Source: Plantago ovata | Taxonomy: Eukaryota > Streptophyta > Magnoliopsida > Lamiales > Plantaginaceae | Length of the DNA stretch: 64,000 nt | NCBI GenBank assembly: GCA_028274465.1 | Contig: CM051458.1 | Location: 26,427,566 to 26,491,565 of the forward strand | Reading direction: 5' to 3' | Shown: positions 10,666-21,947 of the stretch, piece by piece | Position numbering within the stretch: the first letter of the stretch is position 1 | Layout: each line of letters begins with the position of its first letter | The notes under the pieces: model-generated | Databases searched by the model: none | The model's input: the letters and a program-made list of their open reading frames with translations, nothing else | Told to the model about the DNA's origin: nothing | Position numbers and translations under genes: made by a program

Positions 10666-12771
10666 TGATAGTGTATATGTCCTAGAGACAGTCCTTATTA
10701 AGGGCATGCAGCCCTTATAAAGGTCATATATGTACTATTACACAGGTCAACGTAATATAATATATGTTTGTTGTTTGACTATTCAGTATCGCTTTCATAT
10801 TTATATTACACCAGGCATGCAGCATGTCATATCTCTATTCCTGTCTGTATTGATATTAAACATGTCCCCTCGGATAGATGACCGATCACACAGATAGTGG
10901 GAGCTATATGAGTTATCATCTATCCCAAACTCTCCCTAGTCGAGGTTCATCTCGGATATAGGAGTCTGAATGAACCAGCTGAGACTAGTATGCGTGGAGG
11001 TTATACTTGTTGGAGCAAGTGTGAGCCTCCCACGGCCACGGAACGGATTGTTGGACAATAAAGAAACGTTCCCATAACTGCGCATCGTTGTTCGAAGGAT
11101 GATTACCGAACAATGGAAGTACCCACCGGACACTCCCATCGATGTATACTCTACACCGAAGTGTCTATGGGAACCGACAAGTTGTCGAAGTGATGCCAGT
11201 CGATGTTAGCTCTGAAAAAGCTAACATCGATGTATACTTTATCATCACATTTGATGCCCCATATACTTGGTGGACCCGTCGATGTTAGCTCTGAAAAAGC
11301 AGCTAACCTAAGACACGATCCAGGATTATGGCTACATACAAATGGGGATGATAAGTGATTCTGTGAAGGATTCATCTCTCATGTGTAGCACAGGAGAGCA
11401 CTGCTCATACTCGTTCATATTTGTGATTGGTAAAACCGCTGGCCAGCGTATCAATATTATTATGATGGTCATAATAGATATTGGATTCACCATGCAACTC
11501 ACTGAAGACGCCCGTGGATGTATTATTGGGATAGACACTTCATCGATCCTAGATGCATTCGAGTCAGTCAGATGAAGGGACGTTACCATCGTCGCGTTGA
11601 GCGCAACAGACTTCGCAACGAAAGGGTTTGCTTTGAGAAACCTCTCAAACGTCCTCATGTATTAATATTGCAAATGGAACCGTCTAGGAATTCCATTTTG
11701 CCTGGTCTAGGACTTGCTTAATACAATGAGGCCCTATGGGTCACACTATGTGGTGATTCAGCTTATCCGAATATCCTTGAAGATGGAATCGCAATTAATT
11801 TAGAATTAATTGTGATTGATGGATTATAATTGATTTGGAATTAATTATAATATTTTGTGGCTCAATTAATGATTTGGAATTATTAATTGAATTGGCTAAT
11901 TAATTGTATTTTATGTAAATACAATTAAAGATTATATTTTTAGAAATATAATATAGGTTTGATTTGAAAGGGTATGTTAATTTGGAATTAATATACGCAC
12001 ATGGGCAAAATCTACTTGGAGTTTGAATTGCCTTAGAACTATAAGTGGGTTCCAAAATCGGGACCCACCTAACCTCCTTAGGGGGCGCGCGCGCGCGCAT
12101 CTGAGATAGGAGAAGGAGTTCGACTCCTTCCTCTATTAGAAGTCCAAGGGATAAGTTAGATTTTCCTGATTGCGTTTTAATTTGATTGGGAATGAATCTA
12201 CACTTGAAATTGGTTTCCTAGTGCGATAAGAATTAGATTCTTATTCCTTTATGAAGTCTAATTGCTTATGTTTTAGGCTTCTATTGACTAATATATAAGT
12301 AAGTCATTAGAGAGCTTTTCCAGTATCAAATTCTTAGATAATTATTCTACCTTTCTTAAAGAAAACAAAAAGCTCTCCCCTACCTCTCCATAAGCCTACG
12401 CGCGCGCCACCCTCACCGGAGGAAAACCGCCGCCCCATCTTCTTGGTCACACAAAGAATATCCTAGCATTCTTTCCGATAGGCTGTTCATCCGTGCATAC
12501 CAAGGTTGAGGTTCTAGGAGCTGGAAACTAACTTTTATTGTCTTGCAGATAATCAAAGTATTGCAAATATCTTTGACTTCGACGAAGGAGAAGATTCACC
12601 GGATTATTACGAAGACTTGGAAGTTGTGCTTGCTTTTGGAGTATTGTAAGTCTTTGAATTTACGTGTTTAAATATATACGACATATACATAATCAATTAA
12701 CCTGCATGTTAACAAATTTTTTGAAATTCCGCTGCGTACCCTAGGGGTAACTCTGACCATATTTTCTTACA
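10666..12771 (+). repeat. L2 5' LTR (~2.1 kb)
   Basis: Starts TGATAGTGTATATGTCC and ends TTTCTTACA. It is homologous along its whole length to the solo LTR at 19505-25611 once the CACTA insertion there is removed. It contains an AT-rich block near 11790-11960 and a short GC dinucleotide run near 12085-12098, also present in the other copy at about 24917-24930. Confidence 0.88.
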
Positions 12772-12772
12772 A

Positions 12773-12784
12773 TGGTATCAGAGC
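12773..12784 (+). other. L2 primer-binding site (initiator tRNA-Met type)
   Basis: TGGTATCAGAGC one base after the LTR end; this is the standard plant initiator-Met primer site. Its position proves that 10666-12771 is a 5' LTR and not a solo LTR. Confidence 0.88.
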
Positions 12785-13299
12785 GAGGTTAATTGATTAT
12801 GAATTTATGTGATTTTGTAGTTTGTGTGGATGCAATTGATTCTATGATTAATTCGATTTTCAAAAGTTTTGTTTTTATATAAATTTAGAATTTATATTTT
12901 TAAAAAAAAATATTGTTTTATATATATATATTTACCGCCTGCGTGCCACAGGCGCCCGCGCCTGCGGACTAACTAGAGGGGTTAAATTTAATTAATATGA
13001 AGTTAAGGGGCTTATTTCTGATTTATCAATTTATTGTTTATTGCAAATAAGTCCTTGCACTTTTGAATTTTAGATTTAACACCTCCAAGGTTTCGAAAAT
13101 TACAATTGAGTCCTTCGGGTTTTCGAAAATTGCTACCTGGTCAATAGAATTTTCGATTTTTCAATCTAGTCCAAATTTTCAATTTTTTCATAGAGATTAT
13201 AAGTATGGGATTATAATTTTCATAATTAAATTATGAAGTCATTTGGCATCCACATAGGCTACTATTTGTTTGTATGTTCGATATGCTATTTATTGACAA
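12785..13299 (+). other. L2 untranslated leader
   Basis: About 515 bp, AT-rich with a short GC-rich patch (about 12945-12975). No open reading frame or recognised domain. It leads into the hairpin block that follows. Confidence 0.6.
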
Positions 13300-13505
13300 T
13301 GCATGTTTAAATACCACGTATTTTACTTTCTGTTCGATCGCTATGCATGCGAGGGTAGGCGACGCCCTCTTATTTGTCGGACCGCATATTTTTATGTGTG
13401 GGTAGGCGGCGCCCATTATGTGCTTAACCGCGTTTAGAACTAGAATGGATAGGCGGCATCCATTACGTGTAGACCGCTCATGCATGATGGGTAGGTGGCG
13501 CCCTT
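13300..13505 (+). repeat. Hairpin array with AGGCGGC loops, copy 1
   Basis: Four imperfect units of roughly 45 bp, each a hairpin followed by a TTAT(A/G)TG...GACC tail. Hairpins: 13351-13369, 13398-13416, 13444-13464 and about 13487-13505. The 7-nt loop is AGGCGGC in two units, with single changes in the others, while the stem sequences change in a paired way. 13300-13475 matches 22431-22603 inside a CACTA intron. The function is unknown. Confidence 0.75.
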
Positions 13506-14210
13506 ATCTTCAGAATACTCCGCGTATAAGCTTTCAGTTTCACCCCGGTTTGGATTTCCACTGGTGACGTGAACCTGTATTAGCCTCTCAGACTGTGCAG
13601 AACCACTAGCGTACTTACGGAAGATCTTCTCCGCCTCTTCAACCGTACATTCTTCCAATCCTCCACACATCCCATCCACTTTAAGCCTAACATCATCACG
13701 TAGACCACCAACAAAAAACCAAGTCAACTCTCCATCGTCGAAACGGTGATAGGAGCACTCACGTTTATACATCTCAAAACGTTCGTAGGACGTCACAAAA
13801 CCGCTCATACTCTCCTTGCTTGAAGTGTTCAATCCTATCTCGTAAGGCAATCGTCTCATGGTAAGGCATAAATCGCGCCAAGAACTCCTCTACTACTTGG
13901 CCCCAGGTTTTCAGCGATCCTGGTGCTAACCTTGCCATCCAAAGCCTCGGCTCATATCCAAGAGCAAAAGAAAATAATTTCCTGCATAATTGTTCCTCGG
14001 TAAACCCATTTGCTGGAACTTTTGCTACTTCTTCCTCATAGGATCTGATGAAACTTATCGGATTCATCCCACTCCATCTTCAAACCTTGGTATGTTTCTC
14101 ACTACTGAACTCGTCACCTCATACCCCGTTAATTCTTCCTCCAAGTATATAGTTGATCCGCTCTTAACTTGCGAGAATTGGGGTGTCATGCGAGCTTTCA
14201 TGGACATCAT
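13506..14210 (-). pseudogene. A1 gag, N-terminal half
   Basis: Gag packages the element RNA in virus-like particles. The minus-strand start is probably the Met at 14210 (MMSMKARMTPQFSQ...). The frame breaks near 14065 and again near 13800-13860. Conserved retrotransposon gag features are LCRKLFSFALGYEPRLWM, LKTWGQVVEEFLARFMP and an FVGGLRDDVRLKV-like segment around 13700. The 3' side is cut by the L2 leader near 13505. Its continuation at 10175-10665 has lost an unknown amount of the middle, so no zinc knuckle is seen. Confidence 0.78.
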
Positions 14211-14375
14211 ACCTGAATATCTGGAACAAGAGAAACTCACAACTGAAAATTAGTCCTGTTAGAAATTGCAAATTCTGGAATTCACCTTCAAATCGAGAAA
14301 AACTTATTAAAACCACTAATTCTAGGTAATGAATGCTGAAAATATAAATAAGCTAAAGAGTAAAAAGGAGTAAAG
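14211..14375 (-). other. A1 leader between primer site and gag
   Basis: Short non-coding stretch on the minus strand between the primer-binding site and the putative gag start. It is AT-rich and no separate feature was seen. Confidence 0.55.
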
Positions 14376-14393
14376 TCCCCGGGAACGGCGCCA
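14376..14393 (-). other. A1 primer-binding site (tRNA-Asp type, one mismatch)
   Basis: On the minus strand TGGCGCCGTTCCCGGGGA, a few bases after the LTR end. It differs from the perfect site in A2 by one base (C for G in the middle). Confidence 0.85.
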
Positions 14394-14396
14394 ATT

Positions 14397-15607
14397 TGAT
14401 GAACGAGATTGTCAGACTCGAACAATCAAATAAATTTGTTTTTAGCCAAAGGCAACTCGCAACTAGAACGAAAACCAAAGCACGTAGTGTAGAAGAAAGA
14501 TAACCTCGAGTGTCGATCTCTAAGGACTATAACTAGCTTTAACTACTTAAACTTATACTTATAAAATTAGTAAACGACTTAGCAAAGATTTTTCTTATCA
14601 ATTATGATGCAAGTTAGTGATAATATGATCATTCAAAGCGTCGGGTTATAATCATGCATGAAGGTACTTGAAGAATTGTAATTAAGAAATCAATGATCAT
14701 GAATTGTCCTAGTGTTTCTCATGGTTTAACACTTATGAAGATAGGTGGCTTAGTTAGATCAAAGAAGAAAACAATTAACAAGTAAAGTCTGCGCGAAGCT
14801 ACTATCATGCACAGTTAAGAACCCTAGCTATGAATTCACATACTATCACCAACCTTAGATTTAGCTACTCATATCTAAATTGCAATAAACAACAATAATC
14901 AAAGCAAGAATCAATGAAAACATGTTGAATTGAATAAATAAAAGTAGAAAAATCGTGAGATACAAGTTACCAACGAAGGTTGTCAATCTCCGGCGAATCG
15001 CTTAAACTCACAAGCAATATTCGAGATTAACGATGTCCAATCTCTATGCTAAGCTTCCAAATCGATAAGAAAAAGTATCTTCAATGCTAAGAATTCCCAA
15101 AACAAGCTCTGGAAAATTCGTCTCTCAAAGTATGGTGAAAAGGTATCAAAAACGTAAAATAGGCGAAAGCATATATATAGCAGTCGAAAGGCCCGGGGCG
15201 GTTCGCCCCCTGTGCCGGGCGAACGGGGCAAATCGCCCCACACTCCTGGCGGTTCGCCCGGGGCCTTCAGTCGGTGGAGACGCGTTTTGACGCCTTTTTT
15301 CCTTTTTGAACTTGGATTTTGACCTTCTAGTATCTTCTAAGCCCTGAAACTTGGTCCTTAGGCTTTGAAACTCGTCCCGATACTTGTAGATACACCACGG
15401 ATGATCTCGTAGCACCAAAACTTCATCTCTTCGCCATAATTGCCCATCCAAAAGTACGTTTTTTCACCTAAAACCTGAAATATGCAAAGAAAAGGGAAAC
15501 GTGACACTATTCTAATAAAATGCACTAAAATACAAGCTACATTAACCTAGAGGATAGCTAAATAGGTGAAAAAGACTCGAATGAAAGTGTAAAATACACT
15601 GTCATCA
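14397..15607 (-). repeat. A1 5' LTR
   Basis: 1.2 kb. On the minus strand it runs from TGATGACAGTG (15607) to ...TCGTTCATCA (14397). It contains the GC-rich palindrome cluster (15192-15272) and a TATATATAG-like box next to it (about 15172-15180, reversed). It matches the partial copy at 1-289. Confidence 0.9.
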
Positions 15608-16041
15608 GATGGTCTTTGCGGCGGATGAAAATGAAATTTCTTGGTTCTCCGACTTTGTAGGTCCGACCAGGCCGCGAAAAAGCAAAACCTTTCCTGTTCA
15701 AATAAACTTACCTGGATCAGATCTTTACCCAAACAAATACTTCTTTTATTGTGCCCGGGCAACTTCTACTCGGACCCTGAAAAGAGGGAGGGGGGGGGGA
15801 GGGAGAGATCGGAGGTGGGTAAGTTAATAAACATGAAAAACGTTTTTGCCAAGAAAGGTCGAAAGAATCCTTTACCACAAAGGGTGTCTGACCAAACTTT
15901 GATAGTTCCACAACTATCTCTGATAAAGATGCTTGGAAAGTAGAGGGACATATGTTAGTGTCGAAATATGTTCAGTCCGTATTTACGAACTGGAACATCC
16001 TAACACCGCCTTGAAGCCCTAGGTTCTGACCAACACGTGTA
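15608..16041 (+). mobile_element. Fragment of a Tat-like element (3' UTR and start of 3' LTR)
   Basis: Homologous, in inverted orientation, to about 51990-52330 of the Tat-like element near the right end. It comprises a 3' UTR piece with a run of G (15788-15798), a polypurine tract (about 15940-15950) and the LTR start TGTTAGTG at 15953. A1 borders it on the left and C1 interrupts its LTR at 16042. It is the oldest layer visible in this part of the nest. Confidence 0.7.
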
Positions 16042-16358
16042 TGTAACATCCCGTTTTTTTAATTATTTATTTATTATTTTAATATTTAATTATTTAATTT
16101 AATTAATTAATTATCGGAGTATTTAATTTTATTCGGTAATTATTTAATTCACTTCTCGCGTGAGAGTTTTAGTTAATTCGCGTAAAACTAATTCGTCTCG
16201 TTACGTTTGGACCGAGCTGGAAGGACTGGGTAATTCTGACTACTTTTGACCCATTCTAGTGGCCTAGTCAACTTGGCCCCTTGACCGGCCCATCTGATTA
16301 TTCAACCCTAACCCTAATCCGTTACCATCATCCTCATTCTCTTCTTCACTTCCGTCAA

Positions 16359-16360
16359 AG

Positions 16361-16391
<31 letters not shown>

Positions 16392-16412
16392 AAAAAAAGA
16401 GAGAGAGAAGAG
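16359..16412 (+). repeat. (AAAG)n / (AG)n microsatellite
   Basis: Tandem AAAG units followed by GA dinucleotides within the C1 5' LTR, upstream of a GC-rich stretch (16430-16720). Arginine/proline-rich frames in that stretch are not credible proteins. Confidence 0.9.
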
Positions 16413-17170
16413 AGAAGAAGAACCGCGGCTGCTGCTTCTTCCGTCCGTCCATCGCCGCCGTCACCTCCGGTCTGTTCATCATCGCCATTCCGCCGCGCCC
16501 GTCCCGGCCCGATCCGTCCGCCGCCTCCGTTCGCGAGCGTTCCGTGTCGTGCCGTTTCAGCCGTGTCGTCGCTCTGTCTCCGTTCGTCGCGCACCGCCCG
16601 ATTCCGTTCCACCGTGCCGCCCCCTGTTCCGTTCCGCCGTGCCACCCTCTGTTCTGATCCGCCGTGCCGTTTCGCGCACCGTTCTATCCCCTCCGCTCCG
16701 TCCAGATCTGGTTAACTCCCGGTAAGCTCTGTTCGGCTCTGTTGGTTGTGTTAATTTGAATCTCGATTGAGATTTGATTTTGATTTCTTGTTCGTTTATT
16801 TTTTCAACCATTACAGTACCGTACTCGCTCGTTCCGGTACCGTTGCTTCCAGTCCCCCACGCGTGCTCTCCGTTCGGCTTCGATGCTTCAGTCCGTTCCC
16901 TCCGTTTAGCTCCAAAGGTAGTACTCTGTTTCCTTTTTCGGTTTCTTCTTTTCCCTGCTATGCCCGTTTTACCCATCGTACTCTGGCCTCGTATTTGAAC
17001 TGAGAACCGGGACCTAGGTTAGTTTGTTGTTGTTGTGGTTAGACTGTTGTTGACCTCGTATGTTGACCGTGTTGGAATTGTTTGGCTTCGAAAAACTGAA
17101 CTGGACCTTAGTATAGTAATCTGATCTTTGAGGACTGGTTTGAGTTTGTTGTACTTTGAAAGGACCTTTT

Positions 17171-18918
17171 TGCAATTCCTCTCTCGGTTTACCTGGGATG
17201 TTTTGAATCAAAAGGCGCCCTATATGAGTATTTTGCTTGATCGCTTTTTCTCCCATGGTCAATTACGGAGTTATGTTCGTTCTTCGATTTGGTTTGGTTT
17301 TAAGGATAGCTATCCTGCTCTTATCAATGGGTCTCGCTGGTTGGTTGGGAGCAACTCACAGATTCGCTTTTGGCTTGATAATTGGCTGGGTTACTGCATT
17401 GCGGATAGAATTGAGATCCCTACTCATCTTAGGCATCATTTTGATTTCGCCATCTCTGACTATGTGACGAATGATAGCTGGGATCTCATTCCAGAATTTG
17501 TTGTGGCATATCCGGAGGTTGCTTATGATATCTTCAATTACCAGTTAGCTCCTGCTGGGGAGGACACAAGAATCTGGACTTCTTCTAGAGATGGCACTAC
17601 TTCTAGTGCAATTTTCTATCAGCATCTACGCCCATCCTTCCCTACGGTTAATTGGGGAGACTGGATTTGGTCCTCTTACATTCCTCCTCGACGTTCTATC
17701 ACTACTTGGAAAGCTATCCACAACAAGCTCCCTACCCTTGATAATCTTCGCACTATTGGGTTTATGGGACCTTCGATTTGTATTTTCTGCAGGTCTAATG
17801 AAGAGGATATGGACCACATGTTGGTGAGATGTACATTTACCCATACTATTTGGTTGCGTATATTTGATATTTTTCATTTGACTATGCCAGATTTTAATGG
17901 TTTCCACGAGTTGGTGTTATTTGCGATGGCCAGACGATTCAGTACACAGGTTTCTGCTCTATGGAGACTAGTGTTTGTTACCTTGGTGTGGATTTTATGG
18001 TCTACTCGCAACCGCTGGATTTTTGAGAACAAGCAGTTCTCTATTTCCTCCGTTCTCCATAGGCTATTCGCACGGTTCATGAGCAAGGCGACCTTCTAAA
18101 AGGTACGATGTATAATTCTGTGGATGATCTTATGACTTTGCATACTTTTGGCATTACAGGTTGCTCTAGACCTCCTCCCGTGATTAAAGAGGTTCACTGG
18201 ATTCCGCCTTCAAGTGGATGGATTAAATGCAACACCGATGGTAGTGCTAAAGGTGCTCCGGGCGATGCTATTGCAGCTGGGGTTTTTAGGGATGCCTTTG
18301 GTGTGGTGAAGGGTTGTTTTGTGCAACATTTGGGTCGTCTTTTTGCTTTTGAAGCCGAGTTGGCAGCCGTGATGTATGTCATTGAGATTGCGGTTTTACA
18401 CGGCTGGAATAAGCTTTGGCTTGAGACGGATTCAGCCTATGTCGAAGGCCTTTTGCTCACTCGCTCCAACAATGTTCCCTGGCAGTTTCGAAATCGTTGG
18501 TTGAGGGTTCTCGCGCTGTTGGGACTTTTTGATTTCAAGATCACGCATATCTATAGGGAAGGCAATGCAGTAGCAGATACTCTTTCTAATCACCATACCG
18601 ATGGTTATTGGCCTCATCAAATTGATTGTATTGTGGATCAGGTGCTCAGAGATGCTTCGGGGCAGCCTTATTTTCGTTTCATGCAGCACTAACACTCAGG
18701 CACTCTTTCCCATCTGTAGGTTTTTCCCACTGGGTTTTTCTATGGATGGGTTTTAACGAGGCCCGTGGTTGCAACCAGGAATTTCTTTTCCTGGGTTAGT
18801 TTTCTGTGTACATTAGATTTGTCATTGTATTCTTGTTTGCATCTACGTCCGCATGTGGGCTGTAGATTGGTCTCTGACATTCTGTTATTTTTAATACAAG
18901 CGCGGTTTATTTAAAAAA
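17171..18918 (+). pseudogene. 5'-truncated L1-like LINE (zinc-binding and RNase H tail)
   Basis: The frame up to 18099 reads as the C-terminal part of a plant LINE ORF2. It includes the zinc-binding region after RT (WKAIHNKLPTLDNL, then CIFCRSNEEDMDHMLVRC, around 17700-17835). A second frame, 18108-18692, is an RNase H domain with CNTDGSAKGAPG, FEAELAAVMYVIE and LETDSAYVEGLL (the D-E-D residues) and ends with REGNAVADTLSNH. The two frames are separated by a small frameshift near 18100. The 3' end carries ...TTTATTTAAAAAA at about 18918 as a short poly(A). Reverse transcriptase and endonuclease are missing, which is typical of 5'-truncated insertions. The left boundary is approximate. Confidence 0.82.
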
Positions 18919-19243
18919 GTGTTGACTGAGGACTAAATTGAGAGACTTTTGTGTTTTTGAGGACTGTTGTGCAAGTTTAAGAAACTGTTGGACTTGACTG
19001 TACTTTCTAAAAACTAAAAGGATTTTTCTGCAATTGTTGTGTGAGGGTAGTTTTGTAATTTCAATGTTCTGCACTAAACTGTTAAAACAAGTTTTCCCGA
19101 GGACTATTCTGGAGTTTGTTGAAAGTGTAAAACTGTTTTGCAACTTACCTCTGAGGGTATTTTAGTAATTTCCAGAGATTGAAAGGGTGTTTCTGAAAAT
19201 GTTTCAAGTTAACTGGTTCTGCTTGGTACCTTAGTAGTGTCTT

Positions 19244-19309
19244 ACCTTCTAGCTTAGTTGGTTAAGGGTTGCTTGACTAACTTAGAGGTCCCGAGTTCGA
19301 ACCCCTTCT
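19244..19309 (+). other. tRNA-like Pol III promoter motif in C1 LTR
   Basis: Contains a box A match (TAGCTTAGTTGG, 19250-19261) and a box B match (GAGTTCGAACC, 19293-19303) at tRNA-like spacing. Stems are too degenerate for a working tRNA. It could be a tRNA-derived SINE head or a tRNA pseudogene captured by the LTR. Confidence 0.5.
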
Positions 19310-20339
19310 TTACCACTTCTTTACCGACCTTTTTCTTTCCGTTCGTTCGACTTCTAAAGTGTAATTAGTTACTTTCTATTTAGGTTCTTCGTCGTACGAT
19401 AACTCTTAAGCTCACCGCTCGTTGGAGACTTTTGCTTGCAAGTTGAGGTGAGTCTTCACCCCTAAACTTATCTATTTGCGAAAACTGAAAGGCTATGTGA
19501 CAATTGATAGTGTATATGTCCTAGAGACAGTCCTTACTAAGGGCATGGTGCCCTGTAGAGGACATATATGTACTATTACACAGGTCAACGTAATATAATA
19601 TATGTTTGTTTCATTTACTGTTGAGTATCGCTTTCATATTTATGTACACCAGGCTGCAGCATGTCATATCTATATTGCTGTCTGTATTGATACTGAACAT
19701 GTCCCCTCGGATAGATGACCGATCACACAGTTAGTGGGAGCTATGTGAGTTATCATCTATCCCAAACTCTCCCTAGTCGTGGTACATCTCGGATGTGGGG
19801 GTCTGAATGAACCTGACAAGACTAGTATGTGTGGAGGTTATACTTGTTGGAGCAAGTGTGAGCCGATCCCACGGCCACGGAACGGATTGTTGGACAATCA
19901 AGGAACGTTCCCATAACTGCGCATAGTTGTTCGAAGAAGCTTTATCGAACAATGGAAGTACCCACCGGACAATCCCATCGATGTATACTCTACACCGACG
20001 TGTCTATGGAACCGGTGAGTTGTCGAAGTGATGCCGTTCGTCCTTTGTACTTACAGGACTTTATCATCACATTTGTTGCTCCATATCCTTGGTGGACCCG
20101 TCGATGTCAGCTCTGAATAAGCAGTTGACCTAAGACACGATCCATGATTATGGCTAAATACAAATGGGGGTGATAAGTGATTCTGTGAAGGATTCATCTC
20201 TCAAGTGTAGCACAGGAGAGCACTGCTCGTAGTCTGCATAGTTGTGTTGGTAAAGTCACTGGCCAGTGCAAATGATATATTATGATGGTCATAAGTATAT
20301 CTTAACCAACACTACAAGAAACAACATTTTAGCCACCAC

Positions 20340-20750
20340 TTTTAGCAACCGATCGATCGGTTGCTAAATTAGCGACCGATCGGTCTTTTAGCAACCGATA
20401 AATAGGCCCTAGCGACGGATAAAAGGAAACGCCTTAGAGCGTACTGAAACTAGCGACGGATGGCTCATCCGTCGCTAATTAGCAACGGATAGGTCCATCC
20501 GTTGCTAGAATTGCGACGGATAGGTCCATCCGTTGCTAAAATTGCGACGGATATGCCCATCCGTCGTATTTATGTAAATTTTTTTTTTTTATTAATCTGG
20601 TCAACAAGCTTAGCGACCGATGGAACCATCGGTCGCTATTGCATATTAATAAAAAAAAAAATTAACTTGCGACGGATGAGCTTATCGGTCGCTAATTAGC
20701 GACCGATCGCTTTTTAGCGACGGATACGCCATCCGTCGCTAAAAATGCTA
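20340..20750 (+). repeat. CACTA-1 5' subterminal repeat array
   Basis: Many direct and inverted copies of GCGACGGAT, GCGACCGAT and variants such as GCAACGGAT. In En/Spm elements such subterminal motifs are binding sites for the TNPA protein. A matching array lies at the other end. Confidence 0.88.
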
Positions 20751-20956
20751 TTCATCATCTTCCTCGCCGCGATCGATCGGACAGAAAACTCCAACCCATT
20801 TCTTTCTCTCTCTCGCGGCTCAAATCTATCCTCCCCTATTTTCTTCATTTCTTCACCATTTCCATCAATCTTATAGTCATTTCGAAGCTCTTTCATCAAG
20901 GAACAAGTGTAGCTATTCAATTGCGTGATTATTTGCCCATTTCTTCCGCAATCAAA

Positions 20957-21947
20957 GGTATATATTTCGAACCCTAACTTGTCTAAATTTTAGTATTCTT
21001 CATTTTTTTTCCAATTCATTGAATTGTATGGATTCTACTAGTATCTATTATGTTGTATAGCTCAAATTAGGGGGGATGCACAAGTTTTAGTTGGTGAATT
21101 GATAGATTTGGGATGAATTGGGTATTTTATAGTTGAGTTCGATTATGTTTGGTCAATTAGTGTAGTTTCGTTTCAGATATACTAATTACTAATTAGATTT
21201 GGAAATTGTATAATTATAATTGAAATATGAGTAATTATAGTGTATTGTAATTAGTTATTATAATGGAAATTGTATAAATACAATGAAAATATAGATAAAT
21301 ATAGGTAATTATAGTGTATTGCAAGTTTTTATAATGAAAATTACATAAGTATAATGGAATATATAGATAAATATAGGTAATTATAGTGTATTGGTAGTTG
21401 TTACTATAATGCAAATTGCATAATTATAATGCAAAATATATGTAATTATAGTGTATTGTAAGTAGTTATTATAATGAAAATTGTACAAGTATAATGGAAA
21501 TATAGATAAATATAGGTAATTATTGTTTAAAAAAATTGTAAGTATGAAGGAAATAACTCATTGATAAATTAAGTTAGAAGATAATATGAGTTTTTTATTT
21601 CTAATGTAGAAATATTGGGAGTATATATATTGCAATGTAAAAAATTGATAATTAAAATGAGTACTTGGTGAAAAACAACGTTAGCCGCAATGTACTAAAC
21701 TTCCATTGGTCAGGTTTAGCATTCAATATGTCAGAACGTACACTGAGGATTCCCTTACTTGAGGTTTGGAAAGCCAACTGGCTTTTGGGAGTTCCGCCCA
21801 AAGAGTGGATGCCGAGTCCCCTTCATGATGTTGGGAGTCCTACTGGCGTGACCACCCGAATGTCTAGTGTCGTTCCTTGCTATATCTCTGATTGTACATG
21901 TTTTATATTCAATTGTGTATGTACTAACACGGATCTTTGTATTGCAG
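20957..21947 (+). other. CACTA-1 leader and AT-rich intron region
   Basis: Non-coding stretch upstream of the TNPA-like ATG. A plausible donor (AAAG|GTATAT near 20957) and the acceptor TTGCAG at 21947 would define a 5' UTR intron. It contains an AT-rich tandem array at 21228-21513. A frame at 21665-22000 is out of frame with the main gene and has no recognised domain; it may be a leader exon. Confidence 0.5.
21228..21513 (+). repeat. AT-rich tandem repeat, ~73-bp unit, four copies
   Basis: Four degenerate units, each containing GTAATTATAGTGTATTG followed by TATAATG(G/A)AAATT and usually ATAGATAAATATAG. Starts are near 21228, 21303, 21375 and 21441. Confidence 0.8.

Larger units (their letters stand above)
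10666..13505 (+). mobile_element. Truncated L2-family LTR retrotransposon
   Basis: Inserted in A1 gag in the plus direction. It retains a full 5' LTR (10666-12771), a primer site (12773-12784) and about 720 bp of leader. It then stops abruptly near 13505, where A1 gag sequence resumes. No gag, pol or second LTR remains. The initiator-Met primer site is most typical of Ty1/copia but also occurs in chromoviruses (see C1), so the superfamily is not assigned. Confidence 0.78.
1..15607 (-). mobile_element. Athila-like Ty3/gypsy element A1, nested and decayed
   Basis: Minus-strand LTR retrotransposon. Reading down from 15607 the order is 5' LTR, tRNA-Asp-type primer site, gag, protease, RT, RNase H, integrase, 3' UTR and 3' LTR; the 3' LTR runs off the window start. 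The pol order (RNase H before integrase), the DLGAS protease motif, the RT style and the TGGCGCC primer site fit the plant Athila/Tat branch of Ty3/gypsy, with Athila favoured. It is split by element A2 (4668-10174) and by remnants of family L2 (1560-1721 and 10666-~13505). Several frameshifts and a truncated integrase make it non-functional. Five bases following the 5' LTR (GATGG, 15608-15612) would be the target duplication, but the partner end lies outside the window. Confidence 0.85.

Noticed and set aside
16281-16715. Arg/Pro/Ser-rich frames on both strands.
   Set aside because: They are translations of GC-rich LTR sequence and an (AAAG)n microsatellite, without conserved domains.
17128-18692. 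RNase H-domain frames considered as a host gene.
   Set aside because: The zinc-binding region and RNase H tail in this order, with a short poly(A) and insertion inside an LTR, mark a 5'-truncated LINE.
19244-19309. A functional tRNA gene.
   Set aside because: Box A and box B are present, but acceptor and anticodon stems do not pair well, so it is reported only as tRNA-like.
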